From Campylobacterales bacterium (lineage in GTDB: Bacteria; Campylobacterota; Campylobacteria; Campylobacterales; QNZT01), in NCBI GenBank assembly GCA_024278835.1, contig JAJRSK010000033.1, forward strand, positions 1 to 64,000: DNA of 64,000 bases, in the 5' to 3' direction. The notes below the pieces were generated by a model. It ran no database searches and had not been told where the DNA came from. It saw only the letters and a program-made list of their open reading frames with translations. Within the stretch, counting starts at the first letter, position 1. Each line of letters opens with the position of its first letter. Shown here piece after piece: positions 33,074 through 46,499 of this stretch. The translations under genes and the position numbers were made by a program.

Positions 33074-33141
33074 TTATATCTCTCCTATTAAAATAACTAT
33101 AAACATTATATAGATAATTTAATAATATAAAGGTAATGCCC

Positions 33142-34005
33142 TTAAAAGTCTTCTTTATCTTCAAGTTCCAAGAGTTTAGAAGTCGATGCACCACCACGAT
33201 ATTTTGGGAAACTCTCATACTCTAAGTTTTGTAAAAATATCTGTAACTTTTTATCAAAAAGACTGTTATTGGATAATCGTTTTATTTGATATCTGAGTCG
33301 TCCTTTGTTGTCAATAGTAATCCTTACATCAGCACTAAGACCATTTTGTGTCTGAATCGTTCGTTGCCATAAAGCAGTAATACGATTTGCTACAGGGCTC
33401 CAAAAAGCATCTTCAGTACCACTTTTTTTATGCGAGGCAGCAGAAGCATCTTCTATATCTTGCATTGCAGCTCTCGCCTCAGCCAAAGCTTTTTCTCTAG
33501 CTTTTCTCTTTTTTCTCTCATCTGCTTTTTTACGTGCTTGCTCAGCTTTTTGCTTTTTTAAACGACTGGCTCTAGAGGCGTCTTGTTTTCTTCGCTCTTC
33601 CATCACTTTATCATACTTATCCGTACGCACCGTTGAAAAAAGATCTTTAGCACTTTTAGCCACTTTGTCCCGACTCTCTTTAGCTTCCTGTACAGGTTCT
33701 TCTATCACTTCTTTCACCTCTTTTATAGGTTCTGGATCAGGAGGAAGGATGATAGGAGGAACCACATATTTTGGTACAGGTTTAGGTTTTGGAGTAGGAA
33801 TGGGTTTTTCTATCTCTTTTTTAATAGGATTTTTATTTTCTGGAGCAGCAATCTCTACCACAATGGCTTCATCAACATTGTATCCAAAGTCTTGCATGAT
33901 TTTTTGATTATTTTTAACAAAATCAACTAGGGCATAGACAAAAAAGAGATAGATAAATATTGCACCAAAGGTAGCAATAAATTTGTAGAGTCTTTTTTCA
34001 ACCAT
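33142..34005 (-). CDS. TonB/TolA-like protein
   Basis: N-terminal TM, Pro/Lys-rich linker, C-terminal TonB-like domain; order tolQ-tolR-tolA-tolB. Confidence 0.8.
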   Translation of the reverse strand: MVEKRLYKFIATFGAIFIYLFFVYALVDFVKNNQKIMQDFGYNVDEAIVVEIAAPENKNPIKKEIEKPIPTPKPKPVPKYVVPPIILPPDPEPIKEVKEVIEEPVQEAKESRDKVAKSAKDLFSTVRTDKYDKVMEERRKQDASRASRLKKQKAEQARKKADERKKRKAREKALAEARAAMQDIEDASAASHKKSGTEDAFWSPVANRITALWQRTIQTQNGLSADVRITIDNKGRLRYQIKRLSNNSLFDKKLQIFLQNLEYESFPKYRGGASTSKLLELEDKEDF

Positions 34006-34390
34006 TTGTTACAAGTGAGACTTTTGAAAAACCAGACTCTTTTATCACTTTGAGTAAAAACATCACGCTGTCATACTGTAAGCTTTTATCCGCCTTGATA
34101 TAAACGACTGTCTCTTTTGGAAATTTGGTCGATAAAAGATTAAAATCATCTGCAAATGTTTTGATAGAAAATGATTCACCTTTGATATGAATCCGCTTAC
34201 TTGCATCCATACTTACCGTTAAATCAGGAATTTTTTGCATAGATTTAGATTTAGAACCTTGAGGAAGTTTAATATTTTCTTGATACTCCATCACGGGTGC
34301 AGTCACCATCAAAATAGCCATTAAAACCAACATGATATCAACAAGTGGCGTGATATTTAAATCAGGTGCTTCATCCCAATCAAAATTCAT
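33998..34390 (-). CDS. tolR: ExbD/TolR family protein
   Basis: DEAPDLNITPLVDIMLVLMAILMVTAP. Confidence 0.9.
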   Translation of the reverse strand: MNFDWDEAPDLNITPLVDIMLVLMAILMVTAPVMEYQENIKLPQGSKSKSMQKIPDLTVSMDASKRIHIKGESFSIKTFADDFNLLSTKFPKETVVYIKADKSLQYDSVMFLLKVIKESGFSKVSLVTNG

Positions 34391-34979
34391 ATTTCTTCTT
34401 ACTCTCTACAGATTCAGTAGGGGATGCAACATGGAGTAAATCAATCTCTCGTTGTATAACACTCAAAACTTCATACGCTTTACGCTTCACAAATATATGT
34501 GCACTATACGCTGGTATAGCCACAAAAATACCAGCCGCAGTTGCCACAAGTGCTTCAGAGATGGCAGGCGCGATAACGCTTAAAGAGGCGGTTTCAGCAC
34601 TACCAAGCTTTGAAAAAGTATCTAATATACCAACAACTGTACCAAAAAGACCGATAAATGGGGAGGTCGATGCGATAACAGATAACATCGAAAGATAAGA
34701 AGTTGCCTTTTTTTCAGCAACACTTTTACAGACACTAAGTGTCGCGATATTGTGTTCACGAGATCCTACACATTTACTTAGAATTGAGTTTCTTTTTATT
34801 TTAGCAACACCTTTTAAAAGTGATTCCAAAGAAGACTTCTCTACCTTTTCCCAGTTTGCAAGGGTTAAGCTTCTCGAGATATAAATCCACATTGTGATGA
34901 TAAAATAAACAGAAAGCCAAACTAACACAATGGTGGATATAAATCCACCCTGCGTAAGATATGTAAAAAATATATCCAT
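34380..34979 (-). CDS. tolQ: MotA/TolQ/ExbB proton channel family protein
   Basis: IASTSPFIGLFGTVVGILDTF, ISEALVATAAGIFVAIPAY. Confidence 0.92.
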   Translation of the reverse strand: MDIFFTYLTQGGFISTIVLVWLSVYFIITMWIYISRSLTLANWEKVEKSSLESLLKGVAKIKRNSILSKCVGSREHNIATLSVCKSVAEKKATSYLSMLSVIASTSPFIGLFGTVVGILDTFSKLGSAETASLSVIAPAISEALVATAAGIFVAIPAYSAHIFVKRKAYEVLSVIQREIDLLHVASPTESVESKKKYEF

Positions 34980-34991
34980 CTTTTTCTTATC

Positions 34992-35363
34992 CTATAACGC
35001 TTTAGCAGCGCTTTCAAGTTTTGCAGTTGCAGTTGCAATAGCAGAATCTGAATCACTCATACTTTTAACAAGTTCTTTCGCTTCTTCTAAAGATGCAGCG
35101 ATATCAGAACCAGAGATAGAGACAGCACCATCAGCAAGTATCGTTACCTTATGTTCTTCAACTTTAGCAGTTCCCCAGTTGATAGCCACTACTTCTTTAG
35201 AACCATCTTCTTTTTCAATCTCAATAACACCAGCATTCAGTAAAGTTACCGTCCCTGCATGTTCATCAAGTACACCAAATTCACCCTCTGCACCTGGCAA
35301 AGTAGCTGATTTGATTTCACCTTCAAAGATTGCACCATTCGGTGTGATTAATTCAAGTTTCAT
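34992..35363 (-). CDS. atpC: ATP synthase epsilon subunit
   Basis: MKLELITPNGAIFEGEIKSATLPGAEGEFGVLDEHAGTVTLL. Confidence 0.93.
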   Translation of the reverse strand: MKLELITPNGAIFEGEIKSATLPGAEGEFGVLDEHAGTVTLLNAGVIEIEKEDGSKEVVAINWGTAKVEEHKVTILADGAVSISGSDIAASLEEAKELVKSMSDSDSAIATATAKLESAAKAL

Positions 35364-35420
35364 TATAATTTCCTTAAATCAAAAGAGAAAGTTACCTCTC
35401 TCTTTTTCATATACCAAAGC

Positions 35421-36845
<1,425 letters not shown>

Positions 36846-36852
36846 TTATTTA

Positions 36853-37737
36853 TTATTTCAATGCTTCCATACCGGAGATGATTTCAATCAACTCTGTGGT
36901 AATAGATTCTTGTCTTGCTTTATTATATTTTACAGTTAACTGATTAACTTTTTCTTTTGCATTATTAGTTGCAGCATCCATCGCTTGCATACGAGCAGAA
37001 TGCTCAGCAGCCAATGAATCAATCAAAGCATAATACATATTGTACTCAAAATATTTTTTTACAAGCTCATCTAGCATCTTCTCTTCATCTTCTGCTTCAA
37101 TCTCCATCATAGAGGTAGAATCATCTGCACACTCTACATGCATATCAACAGGGATAAGATTATTTTGTCTCACTTCTTGTGTAATCATATTTTGGTAACC
37201 ATTGTGTACTAAAACGATTTTATCACATTCTCCAGCAACAAAATCATCCACTGCTTTAGTAATCACTTCTTGTGCTTTTTCATACGTTGGAGCCGATGAA
37301 ATACCAATATCTTTTTCAAGTAAGTCCATGCCTTGGAAGGAAAAAAAGTCTACACCCTTTCGTCCAACAGCACGAAGTCTTACATTAGCACCTTTAGCTT
37401 TGTACTCAGCAATAAGCGCATTAACACGCTTAATAGTCTGAATATTAAAACCACCACAAAGACCTTTATCAGCTGTCACAAAAAGAATGTCAACCACTTT
37501 AGGATTTTCTACTTCATTAAAAAACTTAGAGCTAGAACCACCAACTTTAAATTTATTTATCTTTGCAGACATCTCGTGTAACATTTCATTTAACTTCACT
37601 GCATAAGTACGAGATCTTTTAGCCGCCTCTTCTGCCCGCTTTAGCTTTGCAGTAGAGACAAGCTTCATAGCCCGTGTTGTCTTTTGCGTGTTTTGAACAC
37701 TTTTTATATTTCTTTTAATCTCTTTTAGATTTGCCAT
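36853..37737 (-). CDS. atpG: ATP synthase gamma subunit
   Basis: [35 protein letters not shown]. Confidence 0.96.
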   Translation of the reverse strand: MANLKEIKRNIKSVQNTQKTTRAMKLVSTAKLKRAEEAAKRSRTYAVKLNEMLHEMSAKINKFKVGGSSSKFFNEVENPKVVDILFVTADKGLCGGFNIQTIKRVNALIAEYKAKGANVRLRAVGRKGVDFFSFQGMDLLEKDIGISSAPTYEKAQEVITKAVDDFVAGECDKIVLVHNGYQNMITQEVRQNNLIPVDMHVECADDSTSMMEIEAEDEEKMLDELVKKYFEYNMYYALIDSLAAEHSARMQAMDAATNNAKEKVNQLTVKYNKARQESITTELIEIISGMEALK

Positions 37738-37748
37738 TTTATGAAACC

Positions 37749-39266
37749 TTATTTAACAACAAATGTTGCTTTAAATTCTTCCAATACAGTTTTTAACAAT
37801 GCGTCAGTATCATCAGTGATTTTTTTATCAGTTCTGATTGCTTCTAAAAGTCCAGCATGTTTCGCTTCGATAAAAGGAATAAATTCTGCCTCAAACTTTA
37901 CAACATCTTCAGCAGGAATATCATCTAAATAACCATTTGCACCTGCATAAATTATAGCAACTTGTTTTTCAATAGCCACTGGCGCATATGGTCCTTGTTT
38001 TAACACTTCTACCATTCTCTGTCCACGTTCAAGTTGATTTCTACTAGTCTCATCAAGATCTGATGCAAACTGAGCAAATGCTTGAAGTTCTCTATACTGA
38101 GCCAAATCAAGTCTCAGTGTACCAGCAACTTGTTTAGTTGCTTTGATTTGCGCAGCACCACCAACACGAGAAACTGATAAACCAACGTTGATAGCCGGTC
38201 TAATTCCTGAGTTAAAAAGGTCAGTTTCAAGGAAAATTTGACCATCCGTGATAGAGATAACATTTGTTGGGATATAAGCCGCAACATCTCCCGCTTGTGT
38301 TTCAATGATAGGAAGTGCAGTCATAGAACCGGCACCTAATTCATCAGAAAGTTTCGCAGCACGCTCTAACAATCTTGAGTGTAGATAGAAAACATCACCA
38401 GGGTATGCTTCACGACCTGGAGGACGACGAAGAATAAGTGACATCTCACGATAAGCCACCGCATGTTTAGATAAATCATCATACACGATTAGTGCATGTT
38501 TACCATTGTCTCTAAAGTATTCACCCATAGTAACACCCGTGTATGGTGCTAAAAACTGTAATGCTGAAGAGTCAGATGCTGCGGCATTAACAACGATAGT
38601 ATACTCCATTGCACCGCTCTCTTCAAGTCTTTTAACCACTTGTGCAACATTTGATTGTTTTTGACCAATCGCTACATAGATACAGGTAACATCTTGACCT
38701 TTTTGATTGATTATTGCATCAAGAGCAACCGTTGTCTTACCAGTTTGTCTATCACCAATGATAAGCTCTCTTTGTCCACGACCTATCGGTACTAGTGCAT
38801 CAATTGCTTTGATACCAGTTTGAAGTGGTTCATGTACTGATTTTCTAGCCATGATACCAGGTGCTTTTTCTTCAACAAACTTATACTCAGTTCCTTCGAT
38901 TTCACCTTTACCATCGATTGGCTCACCAAGTCCATTAACAACACGCCCAACAAGCGCATCACCAACAGGTACTTTAAGTAGACGTCCAAGTCTTTTAACT
39001 GATGAACCTTCATGGATCTTCGCACCTTTACCAAGAACAACAATACCTACGCTTGTCTCTTCAAGATTCAGAACCATACCTCTTTCACCATCTTCAAATT
39101 CAACCATCTCACCAGACATAACATTGTTTAAACCATAAACACTTGCTATACCGTCAGCATATTGAACAACCTTACCCGTCTCTTCGATATCTACATTTAG
39201 TTCGAAGTTTTCAATTCTCTCTTGAATCAGAGAACTTATTTCATCAGCTCTTACTTTTGCACTCAA
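37749..39266 (-). CDS. atpA: ATP synthase alpha subunit
   Basis: [62 protein letters not shown]. Confidence 0.97.
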   Translation of the reverse strand: MSAKVRADEISSLIQERIENFELNVDIEETGKVVQYADGIASVYGLNNVMSGEMVEFEDGERGMVLNLEETSVGIVVLGKGAKIHEGSSVKRLGRLLKVPVGDALVGRVVNGLGEPIDGKGEIEGTEYKFVEEKAPGIMARKSVHEPLQTGIKAIDALVPIGRGQRELIIGDRQTGKTTVALDAIINQKGQDVTCIYVAIGQKQSNVAQVVKRLEESGAMEYTIVVNAAASDSSALQFLAPYTGVTMGEYFRDNGKHALIVYDDLSKHAVAYREMSLILRRPPGREAYPGDVFYLHSRLLERAAKLSDELGAGSMTALPIIETQAGDVAAYIPTNVISITDGQIFLETDLFNSGIRPAINVGLSVSRVGGAAQIKATKQVAGTLRLDLAQYRELQAFAQFASDLDETSRNQLERGQRMVEVLKQGPYAPVAIEKQVAIIYAGANGYLDDIPAEDVVKFEAEFIPFIEAKHAGLLEAIRTDKKITDDTDALLKTVLEEFKATFVVK

Positions 39267-39285
39267 CTCTATCTCCTTTAAATTT

Positions 39286-39816
39286 TTATAATGATTTTAA
39301 TATATGTTCTACAAGTTGGGCTTTAACGCGCGCTGTAGATAAACCTACTTCAACGCCTAAATCCTCAATCTCTACTTTTAGTCCAGGATAATCACTTACC
39401 TGATTCTCTAACTTGATTGTAGAACCTAACTTAGTACTTAAATTTTTCTCTATATCTGCAATTTGCTCGCTATCAACCTCAAAATTACTAATCAAAACAC
39501 CATGGTACTCATTATTTTTTATAGCGATTTGTTTTTGGAGTTCTTTAGACATTGCTGGGATATCAGATAATCTTCCATTTTCTACTAGTAGTTTGATAAA
39601 GTTTGTTAATTTTGCATCAGGCTTTTCAAGCATAGAGAGTATAAAAGTTTCTTTATCCTTCTTTTTAATATCTGATGATAAAATCACATTATTAAACTTT
39701 ACACTTGAAAACGCCGATGAGAGAGATGTCAACGCACTATTTAGCGGAGTTAAATCTTTCTCCCCTACAGAAGCTATTAACGCTTTAATATATTTTTTTC
39801 CAATTGCTTCGCTCAT
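39286..39816 (-). CDS. atpH: ATP synthase delta subunit
   Basis: Position and AtpH-like sequence. Confidence 0.9.
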   Translation of the reverse strand: MSEAIGKKYIKALIASVGEKDLTPLNSALTSLSSAFSSVKFNNVILSSDIKKKDKETFILSMLEKPDAKLTNFIKLLVENGRLSDIPAMSKELQKQIAIKNNEYHGVLISNFEVDSEQIADIEKNLSTKLGSTIKLENQVSDYPGLKVEIEDLGVEVGLSTARVKAQLVEHILKSL

Positions 39817-40340
39817 TATGCAACCTTCTTTTTAATGATATTTAACAAATCATCGTTAGAGATAGTAGCGCTATCACTTGCAAACATCTCTTCAAGAACT
39901 TCGTTAACAACTTCTTTTTTCATCTTTTTGGCTTCTATCTCGATTCTATCAGCATAGCTTTTTTCTAACTGAGCCTTATCATGGGCAAGTGCTTCATTAA
40001 TTTTAACAGTCATTAAATCTGCTTCTTTTTTCGCAGCATCTATCAACTCAGAAGCTGTACCTTCAGCATCTTTTGCTTTTTGGGACGCTGCTTCTTTTTC
40101 AACTTTTGCCTCTTTTAACTTCTCTTCAACTTCAGACAAACGTCCAGCAATCCCCTCTTCTCTACCTTTGAAATATGCTTTTATCTTATCTGCTAAGAGA
40201 TAATAAAGTATTCCAAAGAAAATAAGAAAGTTGATTAATCTCCAGAAGATATCAGTCTCACCAGACTCACTTCCTTCTGCACTACCAGAAGCAAATGCAA
40301 ATACTGGTAAAAGTAAAAGTGCTAAATATTTACTGTTCAT
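39816..40340 (-). CDS. atpF: ATP synthase b subunit
   Basis: TM followed by charged amphipathic helix; order. Confidence 0.9.
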   Translation of the reverse strand: MNSKYLALLLLPVFAFASGSAEGSESGETDIFWRLINFLIFFGILYYLLADKIKAYFKGREEGIAGRLSEVEEKLKEAKVEKEAASQKAKDAEGTASELIDAAKKEADLMTVKINEALAHDKAQLEKSYADRIEIEAKKMKKEVVNEVLEEMFASDSATISNDDLLNIIKKKVA

Positions 40341-40353
40341 TTACTCTCCTTAC

Positions 40354-40776
40354 CTATATATTTTTCAATTTTGATTGTAAAGAATTTTGGTAAGTTGAAA
40401 GATTAGACACTAACTCTTTTTTAAGTCCTGTTCTTTCCCCACTTAATTCTTTTACAAATGCATCATACTTCTCTTCAATAACACTTTGTGCAATCTCCAA
40501 TTCTTTAGCTGCAGCATCTTTTGCTTTAGTCACCGCACTCTCTCTAATTTTAGCAGCTTCACCTTTCGCCTCGGAAATGAGCGAATTAGCTTTATTTAAA
40601 GAGTTTGCAACATCACCACTATCCTGTGCGATATTTCCTAAATCACTTTTGATTAAATCTTCTCTCTTTTGTATGAAACCCAATAGAGGTTGATACAAAA
40701 TAGAATTAAGGAGATAAATCAAAGCGAAGAAAACAACTGCCGTAAAAATGAGTAAACCTAGATTTATGTCTAACAT
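40354..40776 (-). CDS. ATP synthase b' subunit
   Basis: N-terminal TM plus long helix, FIQKREDLIKSDLGNIAQDSGD. Confidence 0.88.
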   Translation of the reverse strand: MLDINLGLLIFTAVVFFALIYLLNSILYQPLLGFIQKREDLIKSDLGNIAQDSGDVANSLNKANSLISEAKGEAAKIRESAVTKAKDAAAKELEIAQSVIEEKYDAFVKELSGERTGLKKELVSNLSTYQNSLQSKLKNI

Positions 40777-40902
40777 TCATAGCCTTGTAGTAAATTTTTA
40801 TCTATAAGCATAACAGAGAGTTATGCCTACTATAAAAGTGGTAGGATTCTACCATAAAAAGACTAAATTATTATTTAAAGATGCCAAATACTTTTTGAAA
40901 GG

Positions 40903-41769
40903 TTATTTCAACATCTCTAAAAAGCGTTCAACATCACTTTCATCAGAGAAATCTATGATAAGCTTATGTGTAGATTTTTTGACTTTAAAGCCAGCATTTA
41001 GGAGTTCTTGCACGGCTATCATGATAGCTATACTCTCCTCTTTTTTACCCTGTACAGGTGTGGCGTCAAATACTTTTTCATCACTCTCTTTTAAGTTTTT
41101 TACAAGTTCCTCACTATCACGAACTGAGAGTTTTTGCCCAACAATTGTATCAGCAATAAGTTGTTGTTTTTTTTCATCAAGACCTATCAAAACCCTAGCA
41201 TGTCCTTGTGTTATCTTCGCATCAGTCAATAACTTCTGGGTATAAGCACTTAATTTTAACAGTCGAATCGTATTGGTGATTTGTGTTCTACTTTTGTGGA
41301 TGATATCGCTTAATTCTTCTTGTGTGATACCATATTGTTCTATCAACTCTTTATAGGAGTTTGCTAATTCTATGGCGTTTAAATTTTCTCTTTGGATGTT
41401 TTCGATGAGTGCTAATTCACGTAGATTCTCTTCTGCAAAGTCTGCTACAACAGCTTTTATCATATCCAAGTCTGCTAACTTAGAAGCACGTAAACGTCTT
41501 TCACCCGCGATAAGCATATAACCATCATCTTTGGCAACTACCACAATAGGTTGCAAAAGCCCATGTTTGAGGATAGAGTGAGAGAGATCTCTTAAGGCTT
41601 CTTCCTCAAAAAATTTTCTTGGCTGATAAGGATTTGGACGGATATCATCAAGAGGAATCTCTTTGACCAAAGTTGTTGATTTATTTTCATCTAAATCTTG
41701 TTTGTACGCATCTTCTACATCTTCCAAGATTGCAGAAAGCCCTTTTCCTAATCCACTTTTTTTTGCCAT
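40903..41769 (-). CDS. parB: Chromosome partitioning protein ParB
   Basis: RPNPYQPRKFFEEEALRDLSHSILKHGLLQPIVV, LIAGERRLRASKLA. Confidence 0.95.
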   Translation of the reverse strand: MAKKSGLGKGLSAILEDVEDAYKQDLDENKSTTLVKEIPLDDIRPNPYQPRKFFEEEALRDLSHSILKHGLLQPIVVVAKDDGYMLIAGERRLRASKLADLDMIKAVVADFAEENLRELALIENIQRENLNAIELANSYKELIEQYGITQEELSDIIHKSRTQITNTIRLLKLSAYTQKLLTDAKITQGHARVLIGLDEKKQQLIADTIVGQKLSVRDSEELVKNLKESDEKVFDATPVQGKKEESIAIMIAVQELLNAGFKVKKSTHKLIIDFSDESDVERFLEMLK

Positions 41770-41779
41770 GTTAACCCTT

Positions 41780-42565
41780 TTATGCTGTTGCTAGTATAGA
41801 CTGTGCGAGATGTTGATAGGCGACTGAACCCTTTGATTTGATATCATAAAGAATAATTGGTTTACCAAAACTTGGACTCTCAGCCAATTTAATATTTCTA
41901 GGTATAACAATACAGGCATCATTTTTGTCCTCAAATAATTTACTCTTAAAATGCTGTTGTAAATCCAACAAAACTTGTTTGGAAAGATTATTTTGAGGTG
42001 AGTACATGGTCGGCAAGAAGCCTTTAATACGAAGTTTTGGATTAATCGTTTTTTTGATAAGTTTGACAGTATTTAATAGTTGCGCCAAGCCTTCAAGTGC
42101 ATAAAACTCACATTGTATAGGGATGATAACAGAATGTGCAGCCGAGAGTGCATTCACCGTAATAGGGCCTAAAGCAGGCGGTGAGTCAATGATGATATAG
42201 TCATAGTTAGACTTTACTTCAGCTAATTTTTTCTTAAGTATTAACTCTTTACCTTTTGTCGTATCATCATAAAAAGCTTTCTCAATACCAACCAACCCTA
42301 TGTTGGACGGTACCAAGTCAAGTGTTTTTAACTCAGTATTTAAAATTACTTCCGAGAGAGCTTTTCTACCTATCATGACATGATAAATATTGTATTCATA
42401 GTCACTTCGTGAAAAACCCAAACCAATCGTAGCATTTGCCTGAGGATCAGCATCAACTAACAACACACGCTTCTCCGCAGCTGCCAAAGAGGCAGCTAGA
42501 TTTACCGCAGTTGTCGTCTTACCCACACCACCTTTTTGATTTGCTATTGCTATTATTTCACTCAT
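41780..42565 (-). CDS. parA: Chromosome partitioning ATPase ParA/Soj
   Basis: IANQKGGVGKTTTAVNLAASLA, LLVDADPQANAT. Confidence 0.96.
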   Translation of the reverse strand: MSEIIAIANQKGGVGKTTTAVNLAASLAAAEKRVLLVDADPQANATIGLGFSRSDYEYNIYHVMIGRKALSEVILNTELKTLDLVPSNIGLVGIEKAFYDDTTKGKELILKKKLAEVKSNYDYIIIDSPPALGPITVNALSAAHSVIIPIQCEFYALEGLAQLLNTVKLIKKTINPKLRIKGFLPTMYSPQNNLSKQVLLDLQQHFKSKLFEDKNDACIVIPRNIKLAESPSFGKPIILYDIKSKGSVAYQHLAQSILATA

Positions 42566-43224
42566 CGTAGACTATATATCCTTCTGTTTTCTATCATGAT
42601 AGAGCCATCCTCTAAAAGGGAGGCCTTTCGTAATGATACTTTTCTCCCAGATAGACTATCTGTATAGAAAAAAGACCTCGATTTCTCAAATTCTATCTCA
42701 TATTGTCTAAATATATCCTTCCAAAAAATAACTTGTTTTAGTTTTAAAAAGTACTTTTCAATTAGCACATTTTTTTCTATATTTACGTCAATTATTTCAA
42801 AGTCTTCAGGGGCATTTTTCAGGTTTATTCCCATCGAGCACAGTACAGACTCACCAGAGATAAGCGAGGTGATAGTGCCACCAATCTTTTTATCTTTAAG
42901 ATAAAAGTCATTAGGCCATTTAAGCCACACATGGGAACCAAATTCTCTAAGCACCGCTATCATGATAGAAGAAAAGTATATAGAAGTAGACGCCTGAGGT
43001 AGGTCAGAAGGTAACCTACCTCTAGAAAGACAAAAAGATAAAAAAAGGTTACCCTCTAATCCTTTCCAAACATTGCCTCTCGAACCCACCCCTTCAGTTT
43101 GACGTTCAGAAACGATAGCTAGAGGAGGAATTAGTTTCTTACCTCTAAGTCCCTCTTCTAAAAAACGATGTGTAGAAGGCAAGCTATCATGATAGACTAT
43201 CTCCAATACCCAACCTTTTTCCAC
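42562..43224 (-). CDS. birA: Biotin-[acetyl-CoA-carboxylase] ligase
   Basis: SERQTEGVGSRGNVWKGLEGNLFLS, VWLKWPNDFYLKDKKIGGT. Confidence 0.9.
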   Translation of the reverse strand: MEKGWVLEIVYHDSLPSTHRFLEEGLRGKKLIPPLAIVSERQTEGVGSRGNVWKGLEGNLFLSFCLSRGRLPSDLPQASTSIYFSSIMIAVLREFGSHVWLKWPNDFYLKDKKIGGTITSLISGESVLCSMGINLKNAPEDFEIIDVNIEKNVLIEKYFLKLKQVIFWKDIFRQYEIEFEKSRSFFYTDSLSGRKVSLRKASLLEDGSIMIENRRIYSLR

Positions 43225-44101
43225 GTAGATAAGAGGCGATATCTACCTCTTTTTTTGAGGGGGCTTGTACGCGTGTTATTTTGATAGCACCCTTTTTGCA
43301 GCCGATAATGGCATAATCATCAAAAACTTCAAGTATCTCACCCCGCTTATAGCTCCCATCACTTTTATAAAGTGTCAATGCTTTTAACTTCAAACCACTT
43401 TCACAGAAGATTCCTGGCCAATATATAAAAGCACGGTACTTTGCATCTAGCACTTTTGCATCCAAAAAGTCAACCAAGCCATCCTCTTTTTTTATCTTTT
43501 TAGCATACGACGTGTCCGCATCATTTTGTTTGATAGGAGCTATCTCTAGGTAGCTTTTTAATGTTCTTAATGTCAAAGAAGCTGCCAAGTCAGAAAGTGT
43601 AGCAAAAAGTTCAATAGCATTGAGTTTTTCGATATTAAGATAAGTAAAAGCCAAAATATCTCCCGTATCTAAGCCAACATCCATTTTCATCGCTGTCACT
43701 CCCGAAAACTTCTCTTGTGAAAGTATGGCATCTTGTATAGGACTTGCCCCTCGAAATGCTGGAAGTATAGAGGCATGCAGATTGATACAAGGTGCGATAT
43801 CCAATATATTTTTGGGCAGTATCTGTCCAAATGCCGCTACCACGATAAAGTCTGGATGAAAACTATTTATAAAGTTATAAGCTTCTTCATTTTTAAGATT
43901 TTGAGGCTGCAATATAGGAATACTACTAGCCACTTCTTGCAGAAATTTTTTGGTATGCGGTGGTGTTAAAACTTGCTTGCGTCCTACGGGTTTGTCAGGC
44001 TGGGTCACTAAGGCACAAACTTCAACCTCAGAATCTTCAACTAAAACTTTTAATATAGCTGTCGCATAATCTGGCGTACCCATAAAAAGTACGCGTATCA
44101 T
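43187..44101 (-). CDS. fmt: Methionyl-tRNA formyltransferase
   Basis: [44 protein letters not shown]. Confidence 0.95.
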   Translation of the reverse strand: MIRVLFMGTPDYATAILKVLVEDSEVEVCALVTQPDKPVGRKQVLTPPHTKKFLQEVASSIPILQPQNLKNEEAYNFINSFHPDFIVVAAFGQILPKNILDIAPCINLHASILPAFRGASPIQDAILSQEKFSGVTAMKMDVGLDTGDILAFTYLNIEKLNAIELFATLSDLAASLTLRTLKSYLEIAPIKQNDADTSYAKKIKKEDGLVDFLDAKVLDAKYRAFIYWPGIFCESGLKLKALTLYKSDGSYKRGEILEVFDDYAIIGCKKGAIKITRVQAPSKKEVDIASYLRGKRLGIGDSLS

Positions 44102-44862
44102 GATAGTACTCTTTTAAAAAGTGTACCACCCTCATGTCTACCCTCAAGTAAAAATGCACGTACATCAGCCAAATCAAATCCACTTGCCAAAAACATTTCT
44201 CTATCATGAGAGAGTAAAAAAGAGGCAGCCTTTAACTTTGTGACGATGCCTCCTGTAGCGAACTCATTGTTGGGAGTATGTGTCATCGCCAAGTCTTCTT
44301 TTGAGATATCATGCACGATACTTAACATTTCAGCATCTGGATTCTGATGCGGGTCATCGTCATAATAGCCATCAATATCAGATAAAATAACTAGTAAATC
44401 TGCATCAAAACGGTGGGCTGCGTGGGCGGAGAGTTGGTCGTTGTCTCCAAATACTAACTCTTCTATGCTCGTCACATCATTTTCATTGATGATTGGTAAA
44501 ACGCCATTTTCCAACAAGGTATCCACAGCTTTTTTGGCATGTTTGGTATGTCGTCGTGAGTCAAAGTCATCTGATCCAAGTAAGAGTTGAGCAACGATGA
44601 TGCCATTTTTTTCAAAAATATCTTGATAGACGGAGATAAGATAAGGTTGACCTACCGCAGCAATAGCCTGTTTATTTCCTAGTAGTGTCTTATCTAATTT
44701 TAACTTCGTATGTCCAGCAGCAACCGCACCGGAAGAGACCAAAATGACTTCGTGATTCACCATCAAATCCGCTAAAAATGCACACAAGTTTTCTATACGC
44801 CTCATCGCTAACTTACCATCTTGGTTCAATACATGAGAACCGACTTTTATGACAATTCGCAT
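44098..44862 (-). CDS. proB: Glutamate 5-kinase
   Basis: [50 protein letters not shown]. Confidence 0.95.
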   Translation of the reverse strand: MRIVIKVGSHVLNQDGKLAMRRIENLCAFLADLMVNHEVILVSSGAVAAGHTKLKLDKTLLGNKQAIAAVGQPYLISVYQDIFEKNGIIVAQLLLGSDDFDSRRHTKHAKKAVDTLLENGVLPIINENDVTSIEELVFGDNDQLSAHAAHRFDADLLVILSDIDGYYDDDPHQNPDAEMLSIVHDISKEDLAMTHTPNNEFATGGIVTKLKAASFLLSHDREMFLASGFDLADVRAFLLEGRHEGGTLFKRVLS

Positions 44863-44864
44863 CG

Positions 44865-45968
44865 TTAGTCCTCTTGAGATTCTTTCACATGATTAACCAC
44901 TTCTAAAAGTGCATACTTAAACGGATCAATATTGAGACGAACCACAGAAGAGATAGGTGCTATAAAAAAGGGCTCTGCACTATCGTAGTCATCGATATCT
45001 TGTATATGCATAGGATACTTGTCTAAAAATTTATAAATATTGTCTTTCTTATCAACTTTTTTATCCAAACTTTTAATAAATTCTTCAATTCGTTCATCTA
45101 CATCATCTACACTCGCTGCATCTACCCTCGTTAAAGCAATAGCATAGTTTCTATCTTTAAGCCTATCTGAAAATTTTGCTATCTCCTCTTTTAAGACACG
45201 GTACTGTTCTTCAAGCGGACGATAATTTGCCATATCTAACATGAAAAGTAAAAACTTTGTTCGCTCGATATGTTTTAAAAACTCTAAACCAAGTCCACGT
45301 CCATCACTAGCCCCTTAGATAATCCCCGGGATATCTGCCATCACAAACGAAGCAAAATCATCTGTACTTACCACACCAAGTTTTGGCGTAAGCGTTGTAA
45401 ACTCATAGTTTGCTATCTCAGGTCGGGCATTGGATATCGTAGAAATAAGCGTTGATTTACCGACATTTGGCACACCAACTAAACCCACATCTGCGATGAG
45501 TTTTAACTCTAACCTTACCGTACGCACTTCTCCTGGAAGTCCCGGTTGTGAATAAGAAGGTCTTTGATTGGTTGAACTTCTAAAGTGCCAGTTTCCTAGC
45601 CCCCCTTTTCCACCCTCAAGAAACTTTACACGGTACCCATCATCTACCAAATCAAGCAATACATCACCAGTCAATACATCGATGACCTGTGTACCTGGTG
45701 GCACAACCACATCTATAGACTGACCTTTTTTACCAGATTTTTTACGCCCCTCACCCGGTGCACCATTTTTGGCTTTCATATGGTGACGTCCTCGAAATGA
45801 GGAGAGTGTATGAGAGTTTTTATCTACGACAAAGTACACATCACCACCACGTCCGCCATCCCCTCCGTCAGGACCGCCTTTTAAAACAAATTTTTCTTGA
45901 CGAAATGACGTAGCCCCTGGGCCACCTTTTCCTGAACTGAGTTGTATCTCTGCGTTATCGATGAACAT
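44865..45968 (-). pseudogene. obg: GTPase Obg/CgtA, full-length frame interrupted by one in-frame TAA (45315-45317)
   Basis: Upstream part (45315-45968) ends ...[10 protein letters not shown]; the same frame continues GASDGRGLGLEFLKHIERTKFLLFMLDMANYRPLEEQ; the span is 1104 nt (368 codons). Confidence 0.85.
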
Positions 45969-46083
45969 GCGTATAAGCCTTAATATAGTTAATAGTGTAT
46001 TTTATAGAAGTATGGGTAAATATATGCTTGGAGTATTAAATCAACACCTGAGGCATATACCCAAGTGTTGATAGGTGTGTCAC

Positions 46084-46389
46084 TTAGCTAATCTTAGCGA
46101 CTTTGACTCTTGTGTATTCTCTTCTAAAACCTTTTTTAAGTTTAGAATCTTTTCTTCTTCTCTTTTTCCAGATAATTACTTTTTTATCCTTTCCATGAGT
46201 GACTACTTCAAGCTCAACTTTTGCACCTTTTACAAATGGTGTACCAATAGTAAGTTCTCCGTTATTAACTGCGAGTACTTCTTCGATAACGATTTTGTCT
46301 TTCGGCGAAGCGTCAAGTTTATCGAGATTTAAATAATCCCCTTCTTGAACTTTATATTGCTTTCCACCGTTTTTAATGATAGCGTACAT
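46084..46389 (-). CDS. rplU: 50S ribosomal protein L21
   Basis: [25 protein letters not shown]. Confidence 0.96.
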   Translation of the reverse strand: MYAIIKNGGKQYKVQEGDYLNLDKLDASPKDKIVIEEVLAVNNGELTIGTPFVKGAKVELEVVTHGKDKKVIIWKKRRRKDSKLKKGFRREYTRVKVAKIS

Positions 46390-46499
46390 TTTATGTCCTT
46401 ATTTAATTTAGGGGCGGATGATATCTTTTTTATCATTAAAAGTTTATTAAAATTTTAAACTTATTAATGTTCATAGCCCTATACATATACCTCGCCTCA

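Noticed and set aside
38792-39391. Many antisense ORFs over the atp operon, MCP, obg and other genes in the track
   Set aside because: They overlap clearly conserved genes on the opposite strand and show no family signature.
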